NCBI GenBank assembly: GCA_027064095.1
Contig: JAMOQI010000036.1
Location: forward strand, 1 to 64,000
DNA length: 64,000 nucleotides
Reading direction: 5' to 3'
DNA from: Bacteroidales bacterium
GTDB lineage: Bacteria; Bacteroidota; Bacteroidia; Bacteroidales; UBA1556
The position numbers and the translations under genes are program-made. The notes below the pieces were generated by a model, which was given only the letters and a program-made list of their open reading frames with translations, ran no database searches and was not told the DNA's origin. Positions 44,858-54,479 of this stretch are shown here, in pieces (position 1 is the stretch's first letter; every line of letters starts with the position of its first letter).

Positions 44858-44881
44858 TCAAAAATATTTGTTTAGTATCTA

Positions 44882-44920
44882 AACTTCCGAGACTCTATTT
44901 GTTTAGGCTACTCGGAGGTT
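44882..44920 (+). promoter_or_regulatory. Hairpin between rpsI and rpsB, candidate S2 leader or attenuator
   Basis: The 10-bp stem AACTTCCGAG / CTCGGAGGTT (one G-U pair) has a 19-nt loop. No T-run follows, so it is not a normal terminator. Its place before rpsB suggests translational feedback or processing. Confidence 0.5.
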
Positions 44921-44958
44921 GTGGTTAAACAGAATGTAAACAATTTAAATTTATAAAA

Positions 44959-45741
44959 ATGTCAAAAACAACATTTGATGACTTGCTGGATGCAGGTGTA
45001 CACTTTGGTCACTTGAAACGTAAATGGAACCCAAATATGGCTCCCTATATTTTTATGGAAAAAAATGGTATTCATATCATTGACCTTCATAAAACTATCG
45101 TTCTTTTAGATCAAGCTGCGGCTGCAGCAAAACAAATTGCTAAATCAGGAAAGAAAATCTTATTTGTTGCTACCAAAAAGCAAGCAAAAGATATCGTTGC
45201 TGAAAGAATAGCAAAAACAGGAATGCCATATGCTACTGAGCGCTGGCCAGGTGGAATGCTTACTAACTTTGCTACTATTCGTAAAGCAGTTCGTAAGATG
45301 ACTACAATTGACAAGTTGATGAAGGATGAAGCTTATAAAAACCTTTCTAAGCGTGAACGTCTTCAGTTGACTCGTGAACGTGCTAAACTAGAAAAGAACT
45401 TCGGTTCTATCTCTGATTTGACTCGTCTTCCATCAGCACTTTTTGTGGTTGATATAATGAAAGAGAAAATTGCCGTTACTGAGGCTCATAAGCTTAATAT
45501 TCCTGTATTTGGAATTGTGGATACTAATTCAAATCCTAATGATGTTGATTTCGTAATTCCAGCTAATGATGACGCTTCTAAATCGATTTCTCTAATTATT
45601 GATGTTATTGCAACAGCTGTGGAAGAAGGTCTTGCAGAACGTAAGTTGGAAAGAGAGAAAAGAGCTAGCGACCAAGCTAAGGCGCAAGCTAAAAAAGCTG
45701 CTAAATTAGATGCTGAAACAGAAGATAATAAAGAAGCTTAA
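44959..45741 (+). CDS. rpsB: 30S ribosomal protein S2
   Basis: 260 residues. S2 signatures are LLDAGVHFGHLKRKWNPNMAPYIFMEKNGIHIIDLHKT, FVATKKQAKDIVAERI, ERWPGGMLTNFATIRKAV and PSALFVVDIMKEKIAVTEAHKLNIPVFGIVDTNSNPNDVDFVIPANDDASKSI. The C-terminus ends in a charged Ala/Lys/Glu tail longer than the core fold. It precedes tsf by 31 bp, the usual rpsB-tsf arrangement. Confidence 0.99.
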   Translation: MSKTTFDDLLDAGVHFGHLKRKWNPNMAPYIFMEKNGIHIIDLHKTIVLLDQAAAAAKQIAKSGKKILFVATKKQAKDIVAERIAKTGMPYATERWPGGMLTNFATIRKAVRKMTTIDKLMKDEAYKNLSKRERLQLTRERAKLEKNFGSISDLTRLPSALFVVDIMKEKIAVTEAHKLNIPVFGIVDTNSNPNDVDFVIPANDDASKSISLIIDVIATAVEEGLAERKLEREKRASDQAKAQAKKAAKLDAETEDNKEA

Positions 45742-45772
45742 TAATTGATTAATAATTAAAGATTTTAATACG

Positions 45773-46606
45773 ATGGCAAAAATAACTGCTGCTGAAGTTA
45801 ATGAACTGCGTAAGGCTACTGGCGCAGGAATGATGGATTGTAAAAAAGCCCTTGTTGAGGCTGATGGTGATAAAGAGAAAGCGATTGAATATCTTCGTAA
45901 ACATGGACAAAAAGTTGCCGCAAAACGCGCTGACAGAGATGCCTCTGAAGGTGTAATTATTGCTAAGGTTTCTGATGACAAAACTTTTGGTGCTGTACTT
46001 AGAGTAAGCTGCGAAACTGATTTTGTGGCTAAAAACCAAGATTTTATTGATTTTGTTAATTCCCTTGTTGATACTGCCGTAGCTAACAAAGTTGCTAATG
46101 TTGACGAGCTTAAGGCTACTTTAATAGACGGAAAGTCTATCAGTGATATTGTTCTTGAACAATTAGCTAAGATTGGTGAGAAGATAGAGATAGTTGAGTA
46201 TCAAGTTATCGAAGCTCCTATTGTATTTGCTTATATTCACCCTGGTAACCGTTTGGCTACTATTATGGGAATGAATATGGCAGATGTTGAGGATATAGAA
46301 ACGATAGGTAAAGAAGTTAATATGCAAATTGCTGCTATGGCTCCTATTGCACTTGATAAAAATGGAGTTGATTCTAAAACTATCGAACAAGAAATTGAGA
46401 TTGGAAAAGATCAAGCTCGCCAAGAAGGTAAACCTGAAGCTATGTTAGAGAAAATTGCTATGGGTAAACTTAATAAATTTTACAGAGAAAATACTCTATT
46501 AGCTCAGAAATTTGTTCGTGATAATAAAATGTCTGTTGAGCAATATTTACAATCTGCTAATAAAGATTTAACTGTTACCGGATTTTATAGATTAGCTTTA
46601 GCTTAA
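45773..46606 (+). CDS. tsf: Translation elongation factor Ts
   Basis: 277 residues. It is the guanine nucleotide exchange factor of EF-Tu. The N-terminal UBA-like domain is ITAAEVNELRKATGAGMMDCKKALVEADGDKEKAIEYLRKHG. The exchange core includes GAVLRVSCETDFVAKNQDF, which carries the TDFV motif that inserts into EF-Tu. The rest has the usual two-subdomain core and ends in FVRDNKMSVEQYLQ. A terminator follows. Confidence 0.99.
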   Translation: MAKITAAEVNELRKATGAGMMDCKKALVEADGDKEKAIEYLRKHGQKVAAKRADRDASEGVIIAKVSDDKTFGAVLRVSCETDFVAKNQDFIDFVNSLVDTAVANKVANVDELKATLIDGKSISDIVLEQLAKIGEKIEIVEYQVIEAPIVFAYIHPGNRLATIMGMNMADVEDIETIGKEVNMQIAAMAPIALDKNGVDSKTIEQEIEIGKDQARQEGKPEAMLEKIAMGKLNKFYRENTLLAQKFVRDNKMSVEQYLQSANKDLTVTGFYRLALA

Positions 46607-46626
46607 TCTTATAAATAATATATTCT

Positions 46627-46657
46627 AAACCGCCTTGTTTTTACTTGGCGGTTTTTT
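46627..46657 (+). terminator. Rho-independent terminator of tsf
   Basis: The stem AAACCGCC / GGCGGTTT with a 12-nt loop is followed by a T-run, 20 bp after the tsf stop. It ends the ribosomal unit. Confidence 0.9.
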
Positions 46658-46836
46658 GTTTATTATAACCTCTTTTAGCTTCTTTAGCCCACTGCGGCTA
46701 ATCTTTATTTTAATAGTGATTATTAGTGAATATATTCTTACTAATATAGAAATTTTGCTCCTATTATAATTGCCATTAATATATGACAGATTTAATATTT
46801 AATCTAAAAATATATCGTTATAATCTAATATTATAT

Positions 46837-46844
46837 TATTTTTG
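46837..46844 (+). promoter_or_regulatory. -7 promoter box of pyrH
   Basis: TATTTTTG matches TAnnTTTG, with a leader of about 20 nt before the ATG. Confidence 0.5.
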
Positions 46845-46869
46845 AGCACATTAATATAAATATTCTATT

Positions 46870-47577
46870 ATGCTTAAATACAAAAAAATATTACTAAAAT
46901 TGAGCGGAGAAGCCCTAATGGGTAATCAACAATATGGTATTGATTCTCATAGATTAGATTCATATGCAAACGAAATAAAGTTGGCTTACGATAAAGGCGT
47001 TAAAATAGCAATAGTTATTGGTGGAGGTAACATTTATAGAGGTCTTAGTGGTGCAGCCCAAGGTATGGATAGAGTGCAAGGTGACTATATGGGAATGCTG
47101 GCTACGGTTATTAATTCTATGGCGATACAAGGAGCTATTGAAAAAACCGGAGTGTCAACAAAGCTTCTTGGAGGCCTGGAAATTAATCCTATTGCTGAAA
47201 AAATGAGCCGAAAAAGAGCAAATGATTATATGGATGAAGGAAAAATAGTTATTATTAGTGGCGGAACAGGCAATCCATTTTTTACCACAGATACTGCCAG
47301 TGCTCTACGTGCTATTGAAATAGAAGCTGATGTTATTCTGAAAGGAACTCGAGTTGACGGTGTTTATAATAAAGATCCTGAAAAATTTGAAGACGCAATA
47401 AAATTTGAGGAGATTTCTTTTAAAGATGCTTATGATAAAAAATTAGCCATAATGGATTTAACAGCTTTTACCCTTTGTGAAGAAAACAATCTTCCGATTT
47501 GTGTATTTGATATGAATAAAAAAGGTGAACTCTCAAGAGTGATTTCCGGAGAAAAAGTTGGAAGCTTGGTTCGTTAA
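46870..47577 (+). CDS. pyrH: UMP kinase
   Basis: 235 residues, amino-acid-kinase fold, hexameric bacterial UMP kinase. It phosphorylates UMP to UDP. Motifs are ILLKLSGEALMGNQQYGID, IVIGGGNIYRG, MGMLATVINSMAIQGAIE, IISGGTGNPFFTTDTASALRAIEIEADVILKGTRVDGVYNKDP and the C-terminal DLTAFTLCEENNLPICVFDMNKKGEL. It follows tsf, as in many bacteria, but has its own promoter. Confidence 0.98.
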   Translation: MLKYKKILLKLSGEALMGNQQYGIDSHRLDSYANEIKLAYDKGVKIAIVIGGGNIYRGLSGAAQGMDRVQGDYMGMLATVINSMAIQGAIEKTGVSTKLLGGLEINPIAEKMSRKRANDYMDEGKIVIISGGTGNPFFTTDTASALRAIEIEADVILKGTRVDGVYNKDPEKFEDAIKFEEISFKDAYDKKLAIMDLTAFTLCEENNLPICVFDMNKKGELSRVISGEKVGSLVR

Positions 47578-47710
47578 TTTGTAATTTCTAAAATTGAGAA
47601 GAAAAGTGTTTGCATCATATTGTTTTAGAAATTTTTAAGTAATTTCCTTGTTATTAGACGGTAGTTTTATGGTATTTTTACCTGTTTTTCATAAATAGCA
47701 CCATAAGTTA

Positions 47711-47741
47711 TTGACATGACATGTGTTTTTTTGTATATTTG
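47711..47741 (+). promoter_or_regulatory. Promoter of the TPR-caspase gene (-33 and -7 elements)
   Basis: TTGAC at 47711, with its TTG followed by a 20-base spacer and TATATTTG at 47734-47741, fits the Bacteroidota consensus in both elements and spacing. A leader of about 57 nt follows. Confidence 0.75.
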
Positions 47742-47804
47742 TCATCAAGAAATATTGGAAATATTTATAGATTACATTGTTTATTTTTTATTTAGATTAT
47801 TATT

Positions 47805-50153
47805 ATGAAAGTTTACACAATCTTATTCTTGGCTTTTATCTTATCAGTATCTACAGCATTTGCTCAAAGTCCGAAGAAAATTTATAAAGCAGCACGAGAG
47901 CTTCAAAAAGCTGAGAAGTATCAAGATGCAATAGACAGTTATACAAAATCACTGGAATTAAACCCTAGTTACGTTAATGCTTATGTGGCGAGAGCTCAGT
48001 GTTATGAGAAATTGGGTAAGGCAGAAGAAGCTCTTATTGATTATGAAAGAGCATCAACATTTGACCCTAAGGAAGAGGAGTATACTAAGAAAGCAGCTGA
48101 ACTTTCTTATGATTTGAAACAATATGAGCGGGCTATTAAAAATGCTAACCTGGCTTTATTACGTGATAAGAAATTACTTAATTTATACCATATTAAAATT
48201 TGGTCATTAAGTAATTTAGGAAAAATTGATGAAGCATTAGAAACTGCAAATAAGGCCATTGATATAAAAAAGAACTTCCTTACATATTATGATAAAGCTG
48301 AAATATTGTACAATAAGAAGGATTATAAAGCCGCTCAAAATAATTATCAGCTTGCAATAACCTATGATAGGAATAATATCATTGGATATATAGGTTTAGC
48401 CAATTCTTATTATTATCAAGACCTTTATGACCAAACTGTTTCTACAGCAAATTCTGCATTAAATATTGACCAGAGATCAAGAGATGCATATTGGATTAGG
48501 GCACTAGCTTATTATAAGAAAGTTGATTATATGAAGGCTATTGCAGACTTGTCACAGATTATTGTTTTGCATCCGGAAGATGAAAATTTAAAGGATGTGT
48601 TTTACAAAAGAGGTGAAATATATTATGACTTTAATATGCATACGAATGCAATAAATGATTTTACTAGTGTCATTGATATTGATGAAGATTATTATTTGGC
48701 TTATTTTAAAAGAGCTGCTTCTTATGAGGCAATACACTCCTATGATAAAGCAATTACAGATTATGAGCAACTAGATGCTTTAAACCTAAAAGATTCTGCT
48801 GCAATAGCTATGCTCGATGATGCTCATAAGAGGTTGTTTGAGCTAAAAAGAGAAAACGATAAACCAAAATTGACTATCAGTGAGCCTTATGTTACTGAGA
48901 ATGGTAAAATGCAGATAGTTAAGGGTGTTGAAAAACAAAAAATAGTTGGTAGAGTTGATGATGCTAGCCCAATAAAATCATTTAGCATTAATGGTGAATC
49001 TGTTAGTTTTGATTCAACTTCTAAGAAAAATGAATTTGTTGCAGATGTTAATGTAAAAGATAAAAACGAAATTAGATTCTCTGCTGTTGACGTATATGAT
49101 AATGTTCTTACAAAAACATATCCTATCTTAAGGACTGAAGTTGGTAAACCTGAAATATTCCTTATTCAACCTCTTGCATCTGATGATGGACAGATTTATC
49201 TTGAAAGTGAAGGAGCAACACTATATATTGAAGGTACTATTAGTGATGAAAGTAGAATCGCAAGTATTCTAATAGATAGTGTGAGCGCCTCCTATATCCC
49301 ATCAGCTTTGAATCCGAGTTTTGCTGCTACTATTAGTATCGTTAATAAGAAGAAGATTACATTTGAAGTGACTGATATATTTGGTAATAAAACTGTTTCT
49401 GAGTATATCCTGAATAGAGAAGGAGCACAAATAGCTGTTGATAATCCAATGGGAAAAACATGGGTTGTTTTTATTGAAAACTCTAAATATGAGACATTTG
49501 CATCTTTAGATGGCCCTACCAAAGATATTTCTATGATGAAGGCTGCTTTGCATAAATATAGTATTAATAATATTATTACAAAAAGAGATATGACCAAATC
49601 TCAAATGGAAAAGTTTTTTTCCATAGAACTAAGAGATATGGTGATAAAAAATCATGTTAACTCAATAATTGTTTGGTATGCTGGTCATGGTAAATTTTTA
49701 AATAATAATGGTTACTGGGTGCCTGTTGATGGAAAAACAGATGATGAGTTTACATACTTTAATATTAATAACTTAAAGGCTGCGTTACAATCATATAGTA
49801 ATGTTATAACACACACCTTGGTTATTACTGATGCTTGTGAGTCAGGACCATCATTTTATCAGGCAATGAGATCTGACATTAAAGAAAGAGACTGTAGTGA
49901 TTGGAAAGCTACAAAATTTAAGTCTTCACAGGTGTTTTCATCGGCAGGATACGAATTAGCTTCAGATAATTCTCAGTTTACAAAAACATTTGCAAATTCG
50001 TTAATTCATAATCCAAATTCATGTATAGATATTGAAAGTATAGTATTGCAAGTTAAGAAAGCTGTTGCTAAAAACAAACAACAAGAACCTCAATTTGGAA
50101 AGATTGATGGTTTGGCAGACGAAAATGGTACATTCTTTTTCATACGAAAATAA
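47805..50153 (+). CDS. Secreted TPR protein with C-terminal caspase-like (peptidase C14) domain
   Basis: 782 residues. The signal peptide is MKVYTILFLAFILSVSTAFAQ. Residues about 25-340 are TPR repeats (AEKYQDAIDSYTKSLELNPSYVNAY, AIADLSQIIVLHP, AINDFTSVIDIDEDYYLAYFKRAASYE). Residues about 355-545 look like tandem beta-sandwich modules. The caspase-like domain covers about 550-782, with the catalytic pair His628 (VWYAGHGKF) and Cys678 (ITDACESG) both present. It ends in NGTFFFIRK. It should act in the periplasm or at the cell surface. It lies directly upstream of the sensor-phosphatase gene, with a terminator between. Target and activation signal are unknown. Confidence 0.88.
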   Translation: MKVYTILFLAFILSVSTAFAQSPKKIYKAARELQKAEKYQDAIDSYTKSLELNPSYVNAYVARAQCYEKLGKAEEALIDYERASTFDPKEEEYTKKAAELSYDLKQYERAIKNANLALLRDKKLLNLYHIKIWSLSNLGKIDEALETANKAIDIKKNFLTYYDKAEILYNKKDYKAAQNNYQLAITYDRNNIIGYIGLANSYYYQDLYDQTVSTANSALNIDQRSRDAYWIRALAYYKKVDYMKAIADLSQIIVLHPEDENLKDVFYKRGEIYYDFNMHTNAINDFTSVIDIDEDYYLAYFKRAASYEAIHSYDKAITDYEQLDALNLKDSAAIAMLDDAHKRLFELKRENDKPKLTISEPYVTENGKMQIVKGVEKQKIVGRVDDASPIKSFSINGESVSFDSTSKKNEFVADVNVKDKNEIRFSAVDVYDNVLTKTYPILRTEVGKPEIFLIQPLASDDGQIYLESEGATLYIEGTISDESRIASILIDSVSASYIPSALNPSFAATISIVNKKKITFEVTDIFGNKTVSEYILNREGAQIAVDNPMGKTWVVFIENSKYETFASLDGPTKDISMMKAALHKYSINNIITKRDMTKSQMEKFFSIELRDMVIKNHVNSIIVWYAGHGKFLNNNGYWVPVDGKTDDEFTYFNINNLKAALQSYSNVITHTLVITDACESGPSFYQAMRSDIKERDCSDWKATKFKSSQVFSSAGYELASDNSQFTKTFANSLIHNPNSCIDIESIVLQVKKAVAKNKQQEPQFGKIDGLADENGTFFFIRK

Positions 50154-50170
50154 GTAACTTATAATTTTTT

Positions 50171-50202
50171 AAAGGAGAAAGTGTATCTTTCTCCTTTTTT
50201 TT
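50171..50202 (+). terminator. Rho-independent terminator after the caspase gene
   Basis: A perfect 11-bp stem (AAAGGAGAAAG / CTTTCTCCTTT) with a TGTAT loop and a T-run. It lies only about 24 bp before the sensor-phosphatase ATG, so that gene may be expressed by read-through. Confidence 0.85.
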
Positions 50203-50225
50203 ATGGTCACATAATTCAGATTTCA

Positions 50226-53200
50226 ATGAAAACACACATTTTTTTAAAGGTATTTTTCACAGTTTTACTTTTTATTTCATTTTCGTCAAATATTTATTCT
50301 CAAGAATATTATTTCGATACTTTTGGTGTTCATGAAGGAATACCTGATTCTAAAGTAAAGGCTATTGTTCAAAGTGATGATGGCTATATTTGGCTTGGCA
50401 CCTCTAGTGGGTTATCACGATTTGATGGTGAGACTTTTACAAATTATAGTGTTGAAGATGGAGTAGCTCCATTAGGTGTATCTAAAATATTTATCGATTC
50501 TCATAAAAATATTTGGATTGGGCATTTTGCCGGAGGTGTTACTATTTATAGAAATAATAAGTTTGAAACTTTTGATTTGGATAGCGTGTCGGGTGACATT
50601 ACTGATTTTGTAGAAGATAGTACTAATAATATATGGATTTCAACATCAGAAAGTGGAGTTTATGTAGTAAATACGTCTACTGATAAATTCTTTATAGAGA
50701 AACACTTAATGGCAAGTGATGGATTAGGCAATATTATATTTTCAATGAGTAATACTAATTCGTTGGGAATGCTATTTGTTACTAGATACGGTGTAAAATT
50801 CTTTAATAAAAAAGTAAATGAATATGAATTTGTAAATGATCAATTTTTTGCTTGGCCACATTATTTCAATATTATTAAAGTATTCGAGGATAATAGTAAT
50901 GGAATTTGGGTAGGTACTTTTAATGGCGGTCTTTATTATTACAAAGATATTAATACAAAGCCTATTATCTATGACAAAAGGGATGGTTTAGCAATGAATT
51001 TTGTCAGTTATATCTACCAGAGTAGGGATAGTGCTATATGGGTAGCAACTTTTGGAGGTGGTGTAAATAGATTTAAGAATTCAAAAATTAGTAATTACAA
51101 TATAGAAAATGGGTTACCGGATAATAAGATTAATACAATTTATCAAGATTATGAAGGGAATATTCTTTTTGGGACTTATTCAAAAGGACTTGCTATTTAT
51201 AAGGGAGATGGATTTATAAATTACAGGAAATTTATCTCTGATAAGCCTTTACAAGTAAATGCAATAGTGAAAACTTCAGTTAATGTTTCTTGGTTTGGTA
51301 CAAATGTGGGGCTGTTTAAGTACATAACAACTGACGGGCAAAAAGATATAGAAGCGTTTTATAAAGATGATATTAATCTGCAATCAAATGATATTAGATC
51401 TTTAAAAATAGATAAAGATAAAAATATTTGGATTGGAACTTTCGGTGGCGGTTTGTCGATGTACAATTATACTACTAAAAAAATAGAGTATCCTTACTAT
51501 CCAAATATGCTAATACTACAATCAAATAAAGTACCCAATGTTACAGCTTTAGAGATTGATAAAGAGGGCAATATTTGGATTGGAAGTAATGGAGGACTAA
51601 TTTATTTTGAACCAAAAAATAATAAGACAGATATTTTAACACAGGGAAATGGATTGCAAAATAATGACATTTCTTCATTGTATTGTGATGATAATGCTAC
51701 TGTTTGGATTGGACATCAGGACAAAGGTATTTCAAGAATTGATGGTAGCAAGATATCTAAGTATGATATTGGAGTACAAATTACACCAACATGCTTTTTA
51801 GGAAATGAAAAGGACTTGTGGGTAGGAACACAAGGCCTTGGATTATTTCATTTGAAAGGAAAAAAAGTATTCGAGCATTATAGTATAGATAATGGTTTGC
51901 TCTCTAACTTAATTACAGCATTGAGTAGTGATGAGAAAGGAAATATTATTATTGGAACAAATAGGGGGCTTAATAAAATAAACCTTACAGATTCAATTAT
52001 AGGTTCCTTTGGTCCTAAGGAGGGTTTTGTTGGTATAGAAGTTAAACCAAATGCATTTTATAAAACTCAGAATGGCAATATATTATGTGGTACTGCTTTA
52101 GGGTTGACATTAATTCAAACAAATAATTTATTTGTAAATTATAAGCCGGCTATTATTAATATTAAGCGACTAAGAGTTAATCTTCAAGATTGGCCATTAA
52201 AACAAGGTGCTAAGTTTGAATATAACAATAATTCAATACTTATTGATTATAAAGCCATATGTATTTCAGATGCTTCTGAAGTGCAGTATAAAGTTAGATT
52301 GCTTGGAGCTGAAACAGAATGGCAACCACTGACGAAACAGACCTATGCAAATTTTCCGGCATTACCTCCGGGTGAGTATGTTTTTGAGGTTAAGGCAAGA
52401 AATAACTCCGGTATTTGGAATAATCATCCACAGCAGTACAGATTTACTATTTTACCTCCGTTTTGGCAAACAATATGGTTTTATACTATTGCAATAGTTG
52501 TACTTATTATTTCTATAGTTTTATTTGTAAAAATTAGAGAACGCCAATTATTAAAAGAAAAAGCTGAACTGGAAAGCAAAGTAAAAGAAAGAACAGTAGA
52601 AGTTAGGATGAAAAATCAACTTCTTGCTAAAAAGAATAAGGATATTACCGATAGTATAAACTATGCAAGAAGAATTCAAAGGGCAATAATGCCGCCACAA
52701 ACAAAAATGAATGAATTGTTAGCCTCTTCATTTATTTATTATAGACCCAAAGATATAGTTAGTGGTGATTTCCATTGGAATACATTTCATAACAATAGAC
52801 TTATTGTTACAGCTGCAGATTGTACAGGTCATGGTGTACCAGGTGCTTTTATGAGTATGATAAGCATTAGTTCGCTAAATAAAATTGTTAAAGAGAAACA
52901 AATTACCGATCCAGCTAGAATTCTTGATAGTTTGAGATATGACATTATCAATGACCTGAAGCAAAGTGGCGATATGCAAACAAAAGATGGTTTAGATATA
53001 GCATTGCTTTCTATTGATACTGAAAATAAAATAATTGATTACGCTGGCGCATATAACTCAATGTATGTTGTCAAAAAATATCCTGTAAATAAATCAGTGC
53101 TAAACTATGATTTTAATTACTCCATTTTTAATGATAGACTCATAGAGGTAAAAGCAGATAGAATGCCTATCGGTATGTCTGATAGAATGAATTTAAATTT

Positions 53201-53444
53201 TACAACTAAGAGGATGCAGATGGAAGCAGGTGACAGAGTTTATATCACTACAGATGGTTATATTGACCAATTTGGTGGAGAAAAAGGGAAGAAGTTTATG
53301 TCTAAAAGGTTTAAAAATCTTTTGTTGGAATTGCCATATATGAACTCCGAAAATGCATTGCAAAAACTTGATAAACAATTTATTGAGTGGAGAGGGGAGC
53401 ATGAACAAATAGATGATGTTTTAGTAATTGGCATTTGTTTTTAA
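50226..53444 (+). CDS. Propeller sensor protein with SpoIIE-type (PP2C) phosphatase domain
   Basis: 1072 residues from the ATG of the signal sequence MKTHIFLKVFFTVLLFISFSSNIYSQ; an upstream TTG lies inside a terminator stem and is rejected. Residues about 30-650 contain about 13 propeller repeats (for example IWLGTSSGLSRFDG, IWIGHFAGGVTIY, IWIGTFGGGLSMY), enough for two seven-bladed propellers. A Y_Y_Y domain follows (PALPPGEYVFEVKARNNSGIW), then one membrane helix near 750-772 and a coiled coil. The cytoplasmic SpoIIE domain (about 830-1072) has metal-site acids in KDIVSGDF, AADCTGHGVPGAF, KDGLDIAL and QIDDVLVI. Signal sensing outside should control dephosphorylation inside. SiaB- and SiaC-like genes follow, making this the SiaA counterpart. 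Confidence 0.92.
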   Translation: MKTHIFLKVFFTVLLFISFSSNIYSQEYYFDTFGVHEGIPDSKVKAIVQSDDGYIWLGTSSGLSRFDGETFTNYSVEDGVAPLGVSKIFIDSHKNIWIGHFAGGVTIYRNNKFETFDLDSVSGDITDFVEDSTNNIWISTSESGVYVVNTSTDKFFIEKHLMASDGLGNIIFSMSNTNSLGMLFVTRYGVKFFNKKVNEYEFVNDQFFAWPHYFNIIKVFEDNSNGIWVGTFNGGLYYYKDINTKPIIYDKRDGLAMNFVSYIYQSRDSAIWVATFGGGVNRFKNSKISNYNIENGLPDNKINTIYQDYEGNILFGTYSKGLAIYKGDGFINYRKFISDKPLQVNAIVKTSVNVSWFGTNVGLFKYITTDGQKDIEAFYKDDINLQSNDIRSLKIDKDKNIWIGTFGGGLSMYNYTTKKIEYPYYPNMLILQSNKVPNVTALEIDKEGNIWIGSNGGLIYFEPKNNKTDILTQGNGLQNNDISSLYCDDNATVWIGHQDKGISRIDGSKISKYDIGVQITPTCFLGNEKDLWVGTQGLGLFHLKGKKVFEHYSIDNGLLSNLITALSSDEKGNIIIGTNRGLNKINLTDSIIGSFGPKEGFVGIEVKPNAFYKTQNGNILCGTALGLTLIQTNNLFVNYKPAIINIKRLRVNLQDWPLKQGAKFEYNNNSILIDYKAICISDASEVQYKVRLLGAETEWQPLTKQTYANFPALPPGEYVFEVKARNNSGIWNNHPQQYRFTILPPFWQTIWFYTIAIVVLIISIVLFVKIRERQLLKEKAELESKVKERTVEVRMKNQLLAKKNKDITDSINYARRIQRAIMPPQTKMNELLASSFIYYRPKDIVSGDFHWNTFHNNRLIVTAADCTGHGVPGAFMSMISISSLNKIVKEKQITDPARILDSLRYDIINDLKQSGDMQTKDGLDIALLSIDTENKIIDYAGAYNSMYVVKKYPVNKSVLNYDFNYSIFNDRLIEVKADRMPIGMSDRMNLNFTTKRMQMEAGDRVYITTDGYIDQFGGEKGKKFMSKRFKNLLLELPYMNSENALQKLDKQFIEWRGEHEQIDDVLVIGICF

Positions 53445-53511
53445 TATAGTGAGATATAAATAGTTTTTTTTTATAAATTAGTGGCTTTAAATAATTCATA
53501 AAATTTTTGAT

Positions 53512-54054
53512 ATGAATACTTATGAAAAGTTTCGTAAAATGATGGATAATCATATTATGTTATCCTTTAAAGGCGAAATAACATCGGATATAATCAATAT
53601 GGTTCTTCAAATAATGGAAACAAGGTTAGATGCCGTTGCAGAAAAGGGAAGTGTTAGAAAAAAGATATTTAACGTCCTTGTAGAGTGTATGCAAAATTTG
53701 TATCACCACTCAGAGCCTGAGGTGCCTGGTCAAATTCATACCAGGCGAGCAATGTTGGAGCTTTCCTTTAATGAAGATTATTATTTTATTTTGACTGGTA
53801 ATTATATCAAAAATAAAGAAATAAAACGTCTTAAAGAACGAATAGATAGAGTTAATTCTTTATCAAAAGAAGAATTAAGAAAATATTACAGAGAAATACT
53901 TGATAACAACAGGATTTCGGATAAAGGAGGAGCTGATTTAGGTATGATTGATATGGCTCGTAAATCAGGTCAAAAACTTGATTATAACTTTACCGAAGTT
54001 AATGACGAACTATCATTTTTTGACTTGACTGTTAAAGTTGCTAAGAAAAAATAG
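53512..54054 (+). CDS. SiaB-type protein kinase
   Basis: 180 residues. It matches the SiaB/DUF6272 kinase family, GHKL-fold relatives of anti-sigma kinases. The helix with the N-box is RKKIFNVLVECMQNLYHHSE, and the glycine-rich nucleotide site is ISDKGGADLGMIDMARKSG. In Pseudomonas aeruginosa, SiaB phosphorylates SiaC and SiaA removes the phosphate. The next gene encodes a SiaC homologue, supporting the same switch here. It starts 67 bp after the phosphatase gene. Confidence 0.88.
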   Translation: MNTYEKFRKMMDNHIMLSFKGEITSDIINMVLQIMETRLDAVAEKGSVRKKIFNVLVECMQNLYHHSEPEVPGQIHTRRAMLELSFNEDYYFILTGNYIKNKEIKRLKERIDRVNSLSKEELRKYYREILDNNRISDKGGADLGMIDMARKSGQKLDYNFTEVNDELSFFDLTVKVAKKK

Positions 54055-54090
54055 AATTTACATTTATTAATTATAAATAAAATTACGAAG

Positions 54091-54474
54091 ATGGATAATT
54101 TAAATATAGAAGGAACAAAACAAACTCCAGAAATTGATTTTGATGCTGCATCTGGAATATTAAAGATTTCTGGAAGATCTATCCCTGAAAATACTTTTGA
54201 GTTCTTTAATCCAGTGTTATTATGGCTTGACTCTTATGCTGCTGAAGCCCCCGAAAAAGTTATAGCTAAAATTAATCTTGAATATTTTAATACAAGCTCT
54301 TCAAAGTATATTTTGGAAGTTCTTAAAAGATTGAAGAATATATTACATGACGGAAAAGATGTATTAGTACAATGGTATTATGAGGAAGATGATGAAGAGA
54401 TGATGGAAACAGGCGAGGATTATGAAGATGTAAGTGGCTTGCCTTTTGAAATTATTGCTGTAGAAGAGGATTAA
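54091..54474 (+). CDS. SiaC-type regulatory phosphoprotein (DUF1987)
   Basis: 127 residues. The conserved core is INLEYFNTSSSKYILEVLKRLKNI. Thr68 lies in NTSSS at the position of the threonine phosphorylated by SiaB in P. aeruginosa SiaC. The tail is very acidic (EEDDEEMMETGEDYED). SiaC family proteins switch a downstream effector on or off according to phosphorylation. No diguanylate cyclase (SiaD) is next to it, so the effector here must differ. It is followed 5 bp later by a coiled-coil membrane protein. Confidence 0.9.
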   Translation: MDNLNIEGTKQTPEIDFDAASGILKISGRSIPENTFEFFNPVLLWLDSYAAEAPEKVIAKINLEYFNTSSSKYILEVLKRLKNILHDGKDVLVQWYYEEDDEEMMETGEDYEDVSGLPFEIIAVEED

Positions 54475-54479
54475 TATAA

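Larger units (their letters stand above)
46607..46869. other. Intergenic region with tsf terminator and pyrH promoter
   Basis: It contains the tsf terminator at 46627-46657 and a -7 box at 46837-46844. The 180 bases between them are AT-rich with nothing recognisable. Confidence 0.7.

Noticed and set aside
50181..50225. TTG start extending the sensor-phosphatase gene
   Set aside because: The codon lies inside a terminator stem, and the downstream ATG starts the signal sequence.
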